Below, in pieces: positions 55,344-63,754 of a DNA stretch of 64,000 bases. Position numbers and translations under genes: made by a program. A model generated the notes under the pieces. It worked only from the letters and a program-made list of their open reading frames with translations. It was not told where the DNA came from and searched no databases. Every line of letters begins with the position of its first letter. Within the stretch, counting starts at the first letter, position 1. Source of the DNA: an uncultured Bacteroidota bacterium (lineage in GTDB: Bacteria; Bacteroidota; Bacteroidia; Flavobacteriales_F; PHOS-HE28); the NCBI GenBank assembly GCA_902826215.1, contig CADEDY010000006.1:45202-109201 (forward strand), written 5' to 3'.

Positions 55344-56885
55344 ATGGAAATGATCAGTTTGTTGGTCGGGGCCCTCGCTGGTCTCGTTGTGGGAGGCGCC
55401 ATCGTCTTCGCCGTGCTCAATGCCGCCATGAAGAAGCGGAGCTTGGGCATCATCAAAGAAGCCGAAGTACAGGCCGAAGCCCTCAAGAAGGAGAAGATCG
55501 TGCAGGCCAAGGAGAAGTTCCTTCAGTTGAAGGAAGAGCACGAAAAGGAGGTGCGCGAGCGCGAACGCGCGCTCAACCAAGCGCAGGAAAAGACCAAGCA
55601 GCGCGAACAGCAATTGAGCCGCCAGCAGCAGGATCTTTCCAACAAGGAGAAGAACATGGATCGGCTGAAGGAGGAACTGGAGCAGAAGATCAGCGGTTTG
55701 GATCGCCGTCGTGAGGAGACCGAGAAGATGCACGCCAAGCAGGTCAACCTCTTGGAGAACATCAGCGGTCTCAATGCGGAGGACGCCAAGAAGCAACTGG
55801 TCGATTCCCTGAAGGACGAGGCACGCACTGCGGCCATGTCCACCATCAAGGACATCCAGGAAGAGGCCAAGCTCACCGCCAACAAGGAAGCCAAGCGCAT
55901 CGTCATTCAGACCATCCAGCGGGTGGCCACAGAACATGCCGTGGAGAACTCGGTCAGCGTCTTCCACATCGAGAACGACGACGTGAAAGGCCGCATTATC
56001 GGCCGCGAAGGCCGCAACATCCGCACCTTGGAGGAAATGACCGGTGTGGAGATCATCGTGGATGATACGCCCGGTGCCATCATCCTGAGCTGTTTCGATG
56101 CGGTACGCCGCGAGATCGCCCGCCTTGCCCTGCACCAATTGGTGAAGGACGGCCGCATCCACCCAGCCCGTATCGAGGAGGTCGTTGCCAAGACCAAGAA
56201 GCATTTGGAGGAGGAGATCGTCGAAGTGGGCAAGCGCACCTGCATCGATCTGGGTATCCACGGCCTTCACGCCGAGCTGATCCGCATGGTGGGCCGCATG
56301 AAGTACCGCAGCTCCTATGGACAGAACCTGTTGCAGCACAGCCGGGAGGTCGCCAACCTCAGCGCCATCATGGCCAGTGAATTGGGTCTGAATCCCAAAG
56401 CTGCGAAACGCGCTGGTCTCTTGCACGATATCGGCAAAGTGCCCGACGAGGAGCCTGAATTGCCGCACGCATTGCTGGGAATGAAGCTGGCTGAGAAGTT
56501 CGGGGAGAAGCCCGATGTCTGCAACGCCATTGGTGCCCACCACGACGAGATCGAGATGACCACCTTGCTATCGCCGATCATCCAAGCGTGCGACGCCATC
56601 AGCGGTGCCCGCCCAGGTGCCCGCCGCGAAGCCACCGAAGCCTACATCAAGCGTCTGAAGGATCTGGAGAGCTTGGCGATGAGCTACAACGGAGTGACCA
56701 AGGCCTTCGCCATCCAAGCCGGGCGCGAACTCCGCGTGATGGTGGAGAGCGAGCGCATCACCGACGCACAGAGCGACGAGTTGAGCATGAGCATCGCCGA
56801 CCGCATCATGAACGAGATGACCTATCCCGGGCAGGTGAAGATCACCGTGATCCGCGAGAAGCGCTCGGTGGCAGTGGCGAAGTAA
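55344..56885 (+). CDS. rny: Ribonuclease Y
   Basis: This 513-residue protein has an N-terminal membrane helix (about 3-27), a long coiled coil (about 30-150), a KH domain ([15 protein letters not shown] near 216) and an HD domain with H361-D362 (LLHDIGKV) plus an HxxxR-like HSREVAN. RNase Y is an endoribonuclease that starts mRNA decay at the membrane. Length matches the family (about 510-520). A clear terminator follows 70 bases after the stop. The 529-residue frame on the other strand is only a shadow of this gene. Confidence 0.96.
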   Translation: MEMISLLVGALAGLVVGGAIVFAVLNAAMKKRSLGIIKEAEVQAEALKKEKIVQAKEKFLQLKEEHEKEVRERERALNQAQEKTKQREQQLSRQQQDLSNKEKNMDRLKEELEQKISGLDRRREETEKMHAKQVNLLENISGLNAEDAKKQLVDSLKDEARTAAMSTIKDIQEEAKLTANKEAKRIVIQTIQRVATEHAVENSVSVFHIENDDVKGRIIGREGRNIRTLEEMTGVEIIVDDTPGAIILSCFDAVRREIARLALHQLVKDGRIHPARIEEVVAKTKKHLEEEIVEVGKRTCIDLGIHGLHAELIRMVGRMKYRSSYGQNLLQHSREVANLSAIMASELGLNPKAAKRAGLLHDIGKVPDEEPELPHALLGMKLAEKFGEKPDVCNAIGAHHDEIEMTTLLSPIIQACDAISGARPGARREATEAYIKRLKDLESLAMSYNGVTKAFAIQAGRELRVMVESERITDAQSDELSMSIADRIMNEMTYPGQVKITVIREKRSVAVAK

Positions 56886-56955
56886 GGGCCGGTCATGACC
56901 GGAGCGCTTTGGCCTCGTCATAAGCGCAGCGGCCCAAAGCAAAGTACAAGATCCT

Positions 56956-56989
56956 AAGAGGCGGTTCGCAGCAAGCGACCGCCTCTTTT
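56956..56989 (+). terminator. Intrinsic terminator of rny
   Basis: AAGAGGCGGT (56956-56965) pairs with ACCGCCTCTT (56978-56987), with an inner CGC/GCG pairing and one bulge, followed by TTC after the stem's T's. The 3' arm is partly within the direct repeat at 56982-57008. Confidence 0.85.
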
Positions 56990-57008
56990 CATTGACCCAT
57001 GGCCCACC
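56982..57008 (+). repeat. Left copy of a 27-bp direct repeat flanking an insertion
   Basis: This 27-base stretch matches 57661-57687 at 26 positions; only the tenth base differs (A versus T). It contains the terminator 3' arm CCTCTTTT and ends ATGGCCCACC, the same start as the methyltransferase gene. Here that start runs into CCG-TAA, so it is a dead four-codon stub. Confidence 0.9.
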
Positions 57009-57075
57009 CGTAAGGCCATAGCCGCCAATAGGCGCCGGTTGAGTTCTTGCGCAGGTTTATTATGGTGGCGACAGC

Positions 57076-57504
57076 CTACTTGAACAGAATGGAGTCATAC
57101 TCCGGCTTCCAAGGTCCCAGGTTATGGAATGCCTTCAGTGCCAATTCAAATCGAACTGGTGAGACAATTGTAAGCACGGTTGATCCTGCATTTGCCTGAC
57201 CAAAAAGTAGTCTTACTATGATCTGAATAGGATGCAACGGTTTACGTGCGTTTCTGGAAATTGACGAGATCACACTGATGGGGATCAACTCAATTCTCTT
57301 CCAATCTCCAACGTATATTTTGGCGTCCATCGTGGCCCCCATAAGCAATACACTGTCCTCAATTCTAGTTGGCAGGCGACCATGAAGGCTCTGAATAACA
57401 CGGAAGACGAAGTAATGTTCCTCAGGAACCGAAACAATGTCACCAATTCCAAAGAGTTTTTCGCTCACTGGGATCTTGAACATCATACCTGCTTCTAACT
57501 TCAT
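57076..57504 (-). CDS. Possible Imm26-like immunity protein
   Basis: From ATG 57504 this 142-residue protein starts MKLEAGMMFKIPVSEKLFGIGDIV and continues with EEHYFVFRVIQ and an AKIYVGDWKRIELIPIS segment. The pattern of an early GMMFKIP, then GIGDIV and FRVIQ, reminds me of Imm26-type immunity proteins, which begin with a G-D-x-F-x-I-P strand; the match is weak and unverified. It lies inside the 679-bp insertion, is AT-rich and has no toxin gene beside it. Starts at ATG 57522 or TTG 57612 are also possible, the former adding six residues. Confidence 0.55.
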   Translation of the reverse strand: MKLEAGMMFKIPVSEKLFGIGDIVSVPEEHYFVFRVIQSLHGRLPTRIEDSVLLMGATMDAKIYVGDWKRIELIPISVISSISRNARKPLHPIQIIVRLLFGQANAGSTVLTIVSPVRFELALKAFHNLGPWKPEYDSILFK

Positions 57505-57660
57505 CGTCGCTGCACAGTTCATCACGCAGTCCTCCTGAGTGAGAAGAAGATACCGAGACACCCTAGCCGAACGGCGGACCGAAGCTCCCCAGAATGCTCC
57601 ATTGACCGCCAAAATAGGGAGAACCCGAAATCGTACCGAACAGCTTCGTCACAACCATCC

Positions 57661-57687
57661 CCTCTTTTCTTTGACCCATGGCCCACC
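57661..57687 (+). repeat. Right copy of the 27-bp direct repeat
   Basis: It matches 56982-57008 at 26 of 27 bases. Its ATG at 57678 is the start codon of the methyltransferase gene, so this copy is in the functional context. Confidence 0.9.
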
Positions 57688-58364
57688 ACGCACCCCTCTC
57701 CGATATCTTCCAATGGGAAGTTCGGTCGTGGTCGCGGGCTTATCCACTTTGGCAACGGGTGTTGGCGGAACAGGTACCTCTGGCCGGAAAGGCTTTGGCT
57801 CTAGGGGAGCGCGACGGTGGCGTTAGTCTCCTCCTCGCTCGCCACGGACTGGAAACACTTTGTAGCGACTTGCGAGGACCAACGGATGCGGCGCGTGTGT
57901 TGCATCGAGAGGCTGGAGTGGCGAAATTGATCTCGTATGCTTCGATCGATACCTTGGCCATTCCACACCCGGCGAATTCATTCGATATCGTGGCCTTCAA
58001 GAGCATGATCGGCGCGCTTGGAAGCAAGGAGCGGCAAGCAAAGGCGATCGGTGAAATGCACCGCGTGTTGAAACCAGGTGGTGTCCTGTTGTTCGCTGAG
58101 AACCTCCAAGGCACGCCCACTCACCGATGGCTTCGTAAGCGCTTCGTGGCTTGGGACCATTATTGGCGCTATCTGGACCCCATTGCCGATCGCGACCTGT
58201 TCGCTCCATTCAGCGAGTTGGAGTTCGGTACAACAGGTTTCGTGGCCAATTTGGGTCGCACCGAAGGTCAGCGGGACCTGCTCGCTCGACTTGACGGGGT
58301 GCTTCATCCAGTGGTGCCGCTTCGATGGCGAACGATCTGGTTCGGTGCGGCGATCAAAGGCTGA
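57678..58364 (+). CDS. Class I SAM-dependent methyltransferase
   Basis: This 228-residue protein has a Rossmann-type methyltransferase fold: GKALALGERDGGVSLLLAR (motif I region), then TLCSDLRGP, FDIVAFKSMIGALG and the motif-V-like EMHRVLKPGGVLLFAENL. It probably acts on a small molecule or lipid; no specific family was recognised. The ATG lies in the right copy of the direct repeat, and a stub with the same start is present 677 bases upstream, so its original promoter context may have been disrupted. A minor SAM-domain variation is E in place of the usual D/G in motif I. Confidence 0.87.
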   Translation: MAHHAPLSDIFQWEVRSWSRAYPLWQRVLAEQVPLAGKALALGERDGGVSLLLARHGLETLCSDLRGPTDAARVLHREAGVAKLISYASIDTLAIPHPANSFDIVAFKSMIGALGSKERQAKAIGEMHRVLKPGGVLLFAENLQGTPTHRWLRKRFVAWDHYWRYLDPIADRDLFAPFSELEFGTTGFVANLGRTEGQRDLLARLDGVLHPVVPLRWRTIWFGAAIKG

Positions 58365-58413
58365 TCATGGATATCAGGGACCGTTCGGTCCGAAAGCGCT
58401 GGGTAGAGTCGGC

Positions 58414-58421
58414 TACTTTTG
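58414..58421 (+). promoter_or_regulatory. -7 promoter box of the epimerase gene
   Basis: TACTTTTG is an exact TAnnTTTG match 34 bases before ATG 58456. No clear TTG lies at the usual upstream distance. Confidence 0.5.
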
Positions 58422-58455
58422 ACCCCACCAACGTCCGATCCTGCGTCTTCCTTGC

Positions 58456-59439
58456 ATGAGCACCAATCGACCTCGTTCCATCCTCGTGACCGGCGGTGCT
58501 GGTTTCATCGGTAGTCATGTCTGCGATGCCTTGATCGCCGCAGGCCATACCGTGCGGTGCATGGACAATCTGGCCACGAGCAAGCAGGACAACTTCGCGC
58601 ACTTGGAAGGGTTGCCCGATTTCACCTTCGTCAATAGCGATATCCGTTCAACAGCGGAATGCGCCGAGGCCATGGAAGGCATGGAAGTCGTGATCCACTT
58701 GGCGGCGTTGGGCTCCGTGCCACGCTCCATCAAGGATCCATTGGCTTCGCACGCGACCAACCTCACGGGCTTCCTCAATGTGCTGGAAGCTGCGCGGGAC
58801 GAAGGCGTGAGCCGATTCGTCTATGCCTCCAGTTCAAGTGTCTATGGCGATTCCAAAGAGTTGCCCAAGCGCGAGGAGAACATCGGTCTGCCGCTTTCAC
58901 CCTACGCGGTGACCAAGGCCTGCGACGAGACATACGCGCAGTTGTACACGCGCCTGCACGGCTTCAGTACCATCGGCTTGCGGTTCTTCAATGTCTTCGG
59001 CGAACGTCAGGATCCCGAAGGTCCGTATGCTGCTGCCATTCCCAAGTTCATCAGCGGTTTCCTGGAGCATACCGCTCCATTGATCCATGGAGATGGTCAT
59101 CAGTCCCGTGATTTCACCTACGTCGGCAATGTGGTGCAAGCGGTGTTGCGTGCAGTGGATACCGTTGATCCGCGCTGCGATGGTGAGGTCTTCAATGTGG
59201 CCTTCGGTGCACGTACCACCTTGCTCGAACTCGTCGATGCCTTGCGCGATGAACTGGCACGCATCGATCCGGCCATCGCCCAGGTGGGCGTGGAGCATGG
59301 GCCCGAGCGAAAGGGCGATATCCGTGATTCCTTGGCCGATATCACCAAAGCGAAGAACCTTTTGGGATATTCACCTTCGGTGGATCTGAAGGAAGGACTC
59401 CGCACCGCCGTTCCGTGGTACGTGAAGAATTGGGGTTGA
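58456..59439 (+). CDS. NAD-dependent NDP-sugar epimerase (WbpP/GalE-like extended SDR)
   Basis: This 327-residue protein starts ILVTGGAGFIGSHVCDALI (NAD-binding GxxGxxG), has the catalytic S and Y-x3-K (SSSSVYGDS; SPYAVTKAC) and a later GLRFFNVFGERQDPEGPYAA with HQSRDFTYVGNVV. This fits UDP-N-acetylglucosamine/UDP-glucose 4-epimerases of the WbpP group, used to make sugars for surface polysaccharide. The real substrate is not clear. It is a single-gene unit between the methyltransferase and the convergent WD40 gene. Confidence 0.9.
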   Translation: MSTNRPRSILVTGGAGFIGSHVCDALIAAGHTVRCMDNLATSKQDNFAHLEGLPDFTFVNSDIRSTAECAEAMEGMEVVIHLAALGSVPRSIKDPLASHATNLTGFLNVLEAARDEGVSRFVYASSSSVYGDSKELPKREENIGLPLSPYAVTKACDETYAQLYTRLHGFSTIGLRFFNVFGERQDPEGPYAAAIPKFISGFLEHTAPLIHGDGHQSRDFTYVGNVVQAVLRAVDTVDPRCDGEVFNVAFGARTTLLELVDALRDELARIDPAIAQVGVEHGPERKGDIRDSLADITKAKNLLGYSPSVDLKEGLRTAVPWYVKNWG

Positions 59440-59489
59440 ACGAATAGGCCGCTGGCTGTGCGGTGGATCGTACTTCTTTCCTTGCGGGA

Positions 59490-60401
59490 TCAGGGCAGCT
59501 TCCAAGCCCGGACGTTGCGGTCATCGCTTCCGGTGATCAGTGTCTGTCCCACCCAGATCAAGGCATTCACGGAATGTGTGTGCGCATCGCGTTCTCGTGA
59601 AGAACGAAGCACGGGTTCCAAGCTGCTTGCGTCCCAGATCTTCACCAATGCATCTCGGCCAGTGCTGACCAAATATCGACCTGTGGGATCGAAGCTGGTG
59701 ACGTACACCGAACCTTTGTGTGTCGCGAAATCCAGTAAACAACCTCCATCTGCGCGCCACACTTTCACTTGGCCGTCCTTGCCGCCACTGATCATCACCG
59801 GCTTAGTGGGGTGGAAGGTCGCACTGTTCGCACCCTTGTCGTGACCTTCGAACCGTTGACGTTCGTTCAAGGACGGCTGGTCCAATTCGCGCAGGCTTCC
59901 ATCGCCACAAGCGACCACGACCCGTTCGCTTTCCGAGGAAACGACGATATCCCGAAGCTTCTCTTCACACAACGGGATATTTCGCAGTCGTGCCAACGGT
60001 TTGTTGCGATCCGCGCCGAGCGACCATATGCTCAAGCTGCCATCACCTCCGGCGCAGGCCAATGTTCCTTCATCCAACCGGACGATCCGGAAGATCCCTT
60101 TGGTGTGGGCCTCGGTCGCTTGCACTTCCTTTCGCGTTTGCCGGTCGATGACCAGCAAACGACCAGTACCCGTGCCGATCATGAGGAGATCCTGTTCACC
60201 GAGAACACATAGGCTGAAGATCGCTTCACCGACGTTGACCAGCGCTTCGCCATGCTCCGGCGCATCCAACTGCCATTGCACGACGATGCCATCGCCGCCA
60301 GCACTGAGGAAAAGTCCCGATCCACGGTCGACGGCCAGCGCATAAACCGCGGACTTGTGTCCTAGGAAGGATGCCGTCGGTCGGAACGATGCACTGGACA
60401 T
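59490..60401 (-). CDS. WD40-repeat protein
   Basis: This 303-residue protein is a likely seven-bladed WD40 propeller with blades such as [81 protein letters not shown] and [15 protein letters not shown]. There is no signal peptide, so it is probably cytoplasmic and serves as a protein-binding scaffold. ATG 60401 is preferred; 60431 is also possible. It follows a secreted unknown protein by 49 bases on the same strand, perhaps in an operon with the genes at 60451-63641. Confidence 0.88.
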   Translation of the reverse strand: MSSASFRPTASFLGHKSAVYALAVDRGSGLFLSAGGDGIVVQWQLDAPEHGEALVNVGEAIFSLCVLGEQDLLMIGTGTGRLLVIDRQTRKEVQATEAHTKGIFRIVRLDEGTLACAGGDGSLSIWSLGADRNKPLARLRNIPLCEEKLRDIVVSSESERVVVACGDGSLRELDQPSLNERQRFEGHDKGANSATFHPTKPVMISGGKDGQVKVWRADGGCLLDFATHKGSVYVTSFDPTGRYLVSTGRDALVKIWDASSLEPVLRSSRERDAHTHSVNALIWVGQTLITGSDDRNVRAWKLP

Positions 60402-60450
60402 GGGTGCAAGATCGCATCGCCCGAGCTTCATCCGAGAACTGAACTCGCTA

Positions 60451-61311
60451 TCACACCTCGAAAGGCAGCCGTTTCAGCAAACGGGAACCATCCAAGAAGA
60501 ACTGGATCGTGTATTCGCCATGTGGCCAGCCTTGTACCGTTAGGTCCACTTCCATGCCGTATTCACCGGGGCCGAAGTAGCGGTCCTTGCCGATGGTGTG
60601 CATCAATTGCCCACGTGCGTTGTGGACGAGGACTGTTACCACGCCGTTGGTGTGAAGTGTGAAGTCGATCTCCCCGTGGACAGAGGTGGGTGCATTCGAG
60701 AAGACGCGTCCTTCTTCGGTCGGTGGGGCATAGGTCTTGGCGTACCACGGCAATCGCCGTCCGGTGAGGTCGGCCACGAATTGCCGCAATGGGCGGTGGG
60801 CTTCGACATCATCGGCACCGATGGCCGCAATGTCATGTTCGTCAGCTACCGCCCAGACCGCTGCTTGGATAGCGTCCTCGTCCTCCTTGCCCTGCTGGAG
60901 GTGCTCAGCCAGTTTCACCAAAGTAGGCTTGGCGAAACCCATGGACCGTAGTACGACGCCCGCCTCGGGCGAACTGTCGGAGCTTTCCACGCAGTAGGCC
61001 TTGCAGGTCACCTTTTGGGCCTCGTGCGGTGCCAGTTCGATCGCGCGACGGTCCACGATCATCAGGTCCTGGGCATCGGGGTCGCTGTTCTGCATCAACC
61101 AACCCGCAGGGATCGCCGTGCTGATCGGCTTGTCGGTGCGGTTCGTCAATTCCACCACGATGCATTCCGCGGTGTGTCCTCCCAGGCACGCTCCGGAAAC
61201 GGTGATGGCGCCGCTCTGGACCGAGCGTTCCAACGTGATCTCTTCCGTCGCAGGAGGCGCGCCGGAGAACAAGAGTGGCAACATCTGGGGCAGCAGGAAA
61301 GCGGTGTGCAT
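60451..61311 (-). CDS. Secreted protein of unknown function with a C-terminal beta domain
   Basis: This 286-residue protein from ATG 61311 has a signal peptide-like start ([18 protein letters not shown]). A beta-sandwich-like part (about 25-110) includes [16 protein letters not shown] helical central part follows ([18 protein letters not shown]), and a C-terminal beta domain with [18 protein letters not shown] and [11 protein letters not shown]. The last domain looks like a T9SS type A-type or general adhesion tail, but it is not a clear sorting signal. I do not recognise the family. It lies between the WD40 gene and the DUF4846 gene, both on the same strand. Confidence 0.65.
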   Translation of the reverse strand: MHTAFLLPQMLPLLFSGAPPATEEITLERSVQSGAITVSGACLGGHTAECIVVELTNRTDKPISTAIPAGWLMQNSDPDAQDLMIVDRRAIELAPHEAQKVTCKAYCVESSDSSPEAGVVLRSMGFAKPTLVKLAEHLQQGKEDEDAIQAAVWAVADEHDIAAIGADDVEAHRPLRQFVADLTGRRLPWYAKTYAPPTEEGRVFSNAPTSVHGEIDFTLHTNGVVTVLVHNARGQLMHTIGKDRYFGPGEYGMEVDLTVQGWPHGEYTIQFFLDGSRLLKRLPFEV

Positions 61312-61359
61312 GGCCGAGCAGGTTTCCATTGGAACGCGGATCGGCGATCGATCCGTGTG

Positions 61360-62163
61360 TCACCAGCGTCTACGCTCGCTCCACGAGAAGGTCCATTCCG
61401 GTGTGTAGAGCTTCTCACCGTCATTCAGTACGAACCAGGCGCCCAAGGTGGGCTTTCGTAGGTTCTTCACCAGGTGGATCTGTTGCGCAGGCATGTAGCT
61501 CTGGGCTAAGAGGAAAGCTTGCCGGCCATCGGGATGGATGGCGACATCCACCACCAACATGGCATGGCCTGGACTTCCACCGTGGATGAAGACATCGCCG
61601 GGTGCGATCGGGCTATTGGCGCAGGGCTTCAATTCATGTTCCAAGGAGAGCGTGCCCGCATACGTAAAGACCTTTTCCAAGTAGCGCATCAGCTCGTCGT
61701 GGCTGTTGTTGACCGCAGCACTCTTCACCCAACTACATGTGTTCCCAACGACTTTGATCCGTTCGCCTGTTCGCCAGCGCCGCCATTCAGCCTTGAAGCC
61801 ATTGGTGAAATTGAAGGCGATCGCATCAGCTTGGCCGTTCGCAGAAAGGTATTCGGCCCGCAATCGCATCACGGCATCAGCGCATTGTTGCAGGTCTTTC
61901 TTGCCCACGGAGATGTCGACCACCGCCGCGTGCACATCCTGCCGGTACTTCGGTTCACCCGTGTGCAGCAGCACTGGACTGTCTTTGGGAAGCAACGGGA
62001 GCGATCGCAGCCAGGGAGCGAAACTGCCGTCCGGGCCGCTTGTGCGCTCAAAGCCAGCAGGCGGCTGGAATCGTTCGGACAGGGTAGCAGGAGCCTCTGG
62101 AGTCACCGGTCTTGAGGGAACTGACGAAACAAAGAGCGTTTGGATCAATACGAAGAGCAACAT
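61360..62163 (-). CDS. DUF4846 domain-containing secreted protein
   Basis: This 267-residue protein has a signal-like N-terminus (MLLFVLIQTLFVSSV). DUF4846 blocks follow: GSFAPWLRSLPLLP, DVHAAVVDISVGKKDLQQCADAVMRLRAEYL in parts, FNFTNGFKAEWRRW and PIAPGDVFIHGGSPGHAMLVVDVA, then AQSYMPAQQIHLVKN. The family is common in Bacteroidota and has no established function. The H and G residues in the GGSPGHAM block are a possible active site. It is 48 bases upstream of the 286-residue gene and 38 bases downstream of the 479-residue gene. Confidence 0.88.
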   Translation of the reverse strand: MLLFVLIQTLFVSSVPSRPVTPEAPATLSERFQPPAGFERTSGPDGSFAPWLRSLPLLPKDSPVLLHTGEPKYRQDVHAAVVDISVGKKDLQQCADAVMRLRAEYLSANGQADAIAFNFTNGFKAEWRRWRTGERIKVVGNTCSWVKSAAVNNSHDELMRYLEKVFTYAGTLSLEHELKPCANSPIAPGDVFIHGGSPGHAMLVVDVAIHPDGRQAFLLAQSYMPAQQIHLVKNLRKPTLGAWFVLNDGEKLYTPEWTFSWSERRRW

Positions 62164-62201
62164 ACCTCATTAATGCGCAACGCGATGCCGCGTAACGAAT
62201 A

Positions 62202-63641
62202 CTAGGCGTTGGCCTTCACCGGCTCGTAGCCGAAGAGCTTGTTGTCCTTGATCATGTTGTCCACATACGGTGGAACCAACTCCTCCCAGCCTGGCTTACC
62301 GCTGCGGATGAGATCGAGGACCTGCTTGCTGAAGATGTGCAGTACGTTCGGGTCGAAGGTGCCGATATCGACCAAGCGCTTGTTGAACAGCAGGTAGTCA
62401 TACAAAGGCCGCAACCGCGGATGCACAGGCATGTTCACCGTGGTCATGATCTCCGAGGTGGAGGAAGCACGGCTCGGGTAGATGTAGATCTTGAGATCGC
62501 GTGTGAAGAGGATGCCGAAGGCCTCCAACATGCCGCCATTCAAGTGGCGGTAGTACTTCTCATCGAAGACGTCGATCAGATTGTTCACGCCCATTATCAG
62601 GCCCATGCGCGCCTTGGTGTAGCGGCTGAAATACTCCACCAGCTTGTAGTACTCCTGGTAGTTGCTGATCAATACGGTCTGACCCAGCGAGCAGAGAATA
62701 TCCGCACGGTCGATGAAATCCTTCTCATCCACATCCCCGGTATCGGAGCGCAGGTTGTTCAAGGTGATCTCGAACAGGACCTGAAGGTTCTGGCGGTCTA
62801 CACGCTGTTCTTTGATGAACATGTTGTAGCCGTTCATGATCATGTCGATGTTCACCTTGGTCACCGGGCGGAAGCTGCCGCGGATGGCCAGGATGTTCTT
62901 CTTGTACAGCGCCTCGCTGGCCTGGAGGTTCTGACCATCGGGACCGAAGAGCACGGCATCGGTGTAGCCACGCTTCACCAATTGAAGGCTGAGCAAACGG
63001 TTGTCAACGTGAGAGAAGACCGGACCGTTCATCTGGATCATGTCCACTTCCACCACGTGCCGGCTCACGTTGTCGTAAAGCGCGGTCATGATGGTATCCG
63101 GCTCGTTGTGGTGCATCAAGCAGCCATAGAGCAGGTTCACGCCCAATACACCGATGCTTTCCTGTTGCAGGCTGATGTCCGGATCGTGCAGCCGGACGTG
63201 AATGATGACGTCGTTCGTGGGTTCGTCCGGCCCGGCCTGGAAACGGACCCCGATCCAACCGTGCCCGCTGTGGGGGCGCTCGAAGCTGCTACCCGCGACA
63301 GTATTGGCGAAAGTGAAGAACTTCTTGGTCGGGTGATCCTTCCGCGAGAGCCGTTCGATCATCAGCCCATACTCGTGTCGGAGCATGTTCTTCAGGCGGC
63401 TTTCGCAGACGAAACGGTTACCAGGTTCGGGGCCGTAGATGGCGTTGCTGAAGTCCTTGTCGTAGGCGCTCATGGCCTTCGCAATGGTCTGCGAGGCTCC
63501 TCCAGCGCGGAAGAAATGCCGAACTGTCTCTTGACCTACTCCGATCTCGGCGAAGGTCCCGTACAGATCGGAATTCGTGTTGATCCGACGCGCTTTTTGT
63601 GCGGGACTCAGAACGACGTGTTGGGGGTCATGCTGGATCAT
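62202..63641 (-). CDS. Conserved uncharacterised 479-residue family
   Basis: This protein starts HVVLSPAQKARRINTN and has YGTFAEIGVGQETVRHFFRAGGASQTIAKAMSAYD in pieces, then HEYGLMIERL, MTALYDNVSRHVVEVDMIQMNGP in parts and NLLYGCLMH. I recall this family in Bacteroidota and cyanobacteria under wrong names such as TonB-dependent receptor or nicotinate-nucleotide adenylyltransferase; the sequence has no signal peptide and no barrel, so the first name is wrong. It is a soluble, probably cytoplasmic protein of unknown function. The 486-residue frame on the opposite strand is a shadow. It has an exact -7 box upstream. Confidence 0.85.
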   Translation of the reverse strand: MIQHDPQHVVLSPAQKARRINTNSDLYGTFAEIGVGQETVRHFFRAGGASQTIAKAMSAYDKDFSNAIYGPEPGNRFVCESRLKNMLRHEYGLMIERLSRKDHPTKKFFTFANTVAGSSFERPHSGHGWIGVRFQAGPDEPTNDVIIHVRLHDPDISLQQESIGVLGVNLLYGCLMHHNEPDTIMTALYDNVSRHVVEVDMIQMNGPVFSHVDNRLLSLQLVKRGYTDAVLFGPDGQNLQASEALYKKNILAIRGSFRPVTKVNIDMIMNGYNMFIKEQRVDRQNLQVLFEITLNNLRSDTGDVDEKDFIDRADILCSLGQTVLISNYQEYYKLVEYFSRYTKARMGLIMGVNNLIDVFDEKYYRHLNGGMLEAFGILFTRDLKIYIYPSRASSTSEIMTTVNMPVHPRLRPLYDYLLFNKRLVDIGTFDPNVLHIFSKQVLDLIRSGKPGWEELVPPYVDNMIKDNKLFGYEPVKANA

Positions 63642-63669
63642 GGTCGGGTCCTCTCGGTTCCGGGGGGTG

Positions 63670-63677
63670 CAAAGTTA
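63670..63677 (-). promoter_or_regulatory. -7 promoter box of the 479-residue gene
   Basis: On the minus strand the bases read TAACTTTG, an exact TAnnTTTG match, 28 bases upstream of the ATG at 63641. No TTG lies at a normal distance upstream. Confidence 0.55.
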
Positions 63678-63754
63678 ACCCATACGCCCACTACCGTTCT
63701 TGACGTCGCAGATGGTTCCGGGTCACTTAAGTACGTTCCCCGGGGAAAGCTGGA

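Larger units (their letters stand above)
56982..57660. other. 679-bp insertion-like segment between rny and the methyltransferase
   Basis: This segment is one repeat copy plus inserted DNA. Removing it would rejoin the rny terminator directly to the methyltransferase start. It carries one minus-strand gene (57076-57504) whose DNA is AT-richer than the neighbours: 79 of 180 bases at 57181-57360 are G or C by my hand count, against 39 of 60 at 57781-57840. It has no transposase and no terminal inverted repeats that I could see. It is probably an acquired immunity-type cassette placed by recombination or template switching. Confidence 0.6.

Noticed and set aside
54954..56543. 529-codon open frame on the minus strand
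   Set aside because: It is fully antisense to rny and made of Leu/His-rich low-complexity sequence, as expected for the reverse of a Lys/Glu-rich coiled coil.
56982..57660. Insertion sequence between rny and the methyltransferase
   Set aside because: No transposase and no terminal inverted repeats were seen, and the 27-bp direct repeat is longer than IS target duplications.
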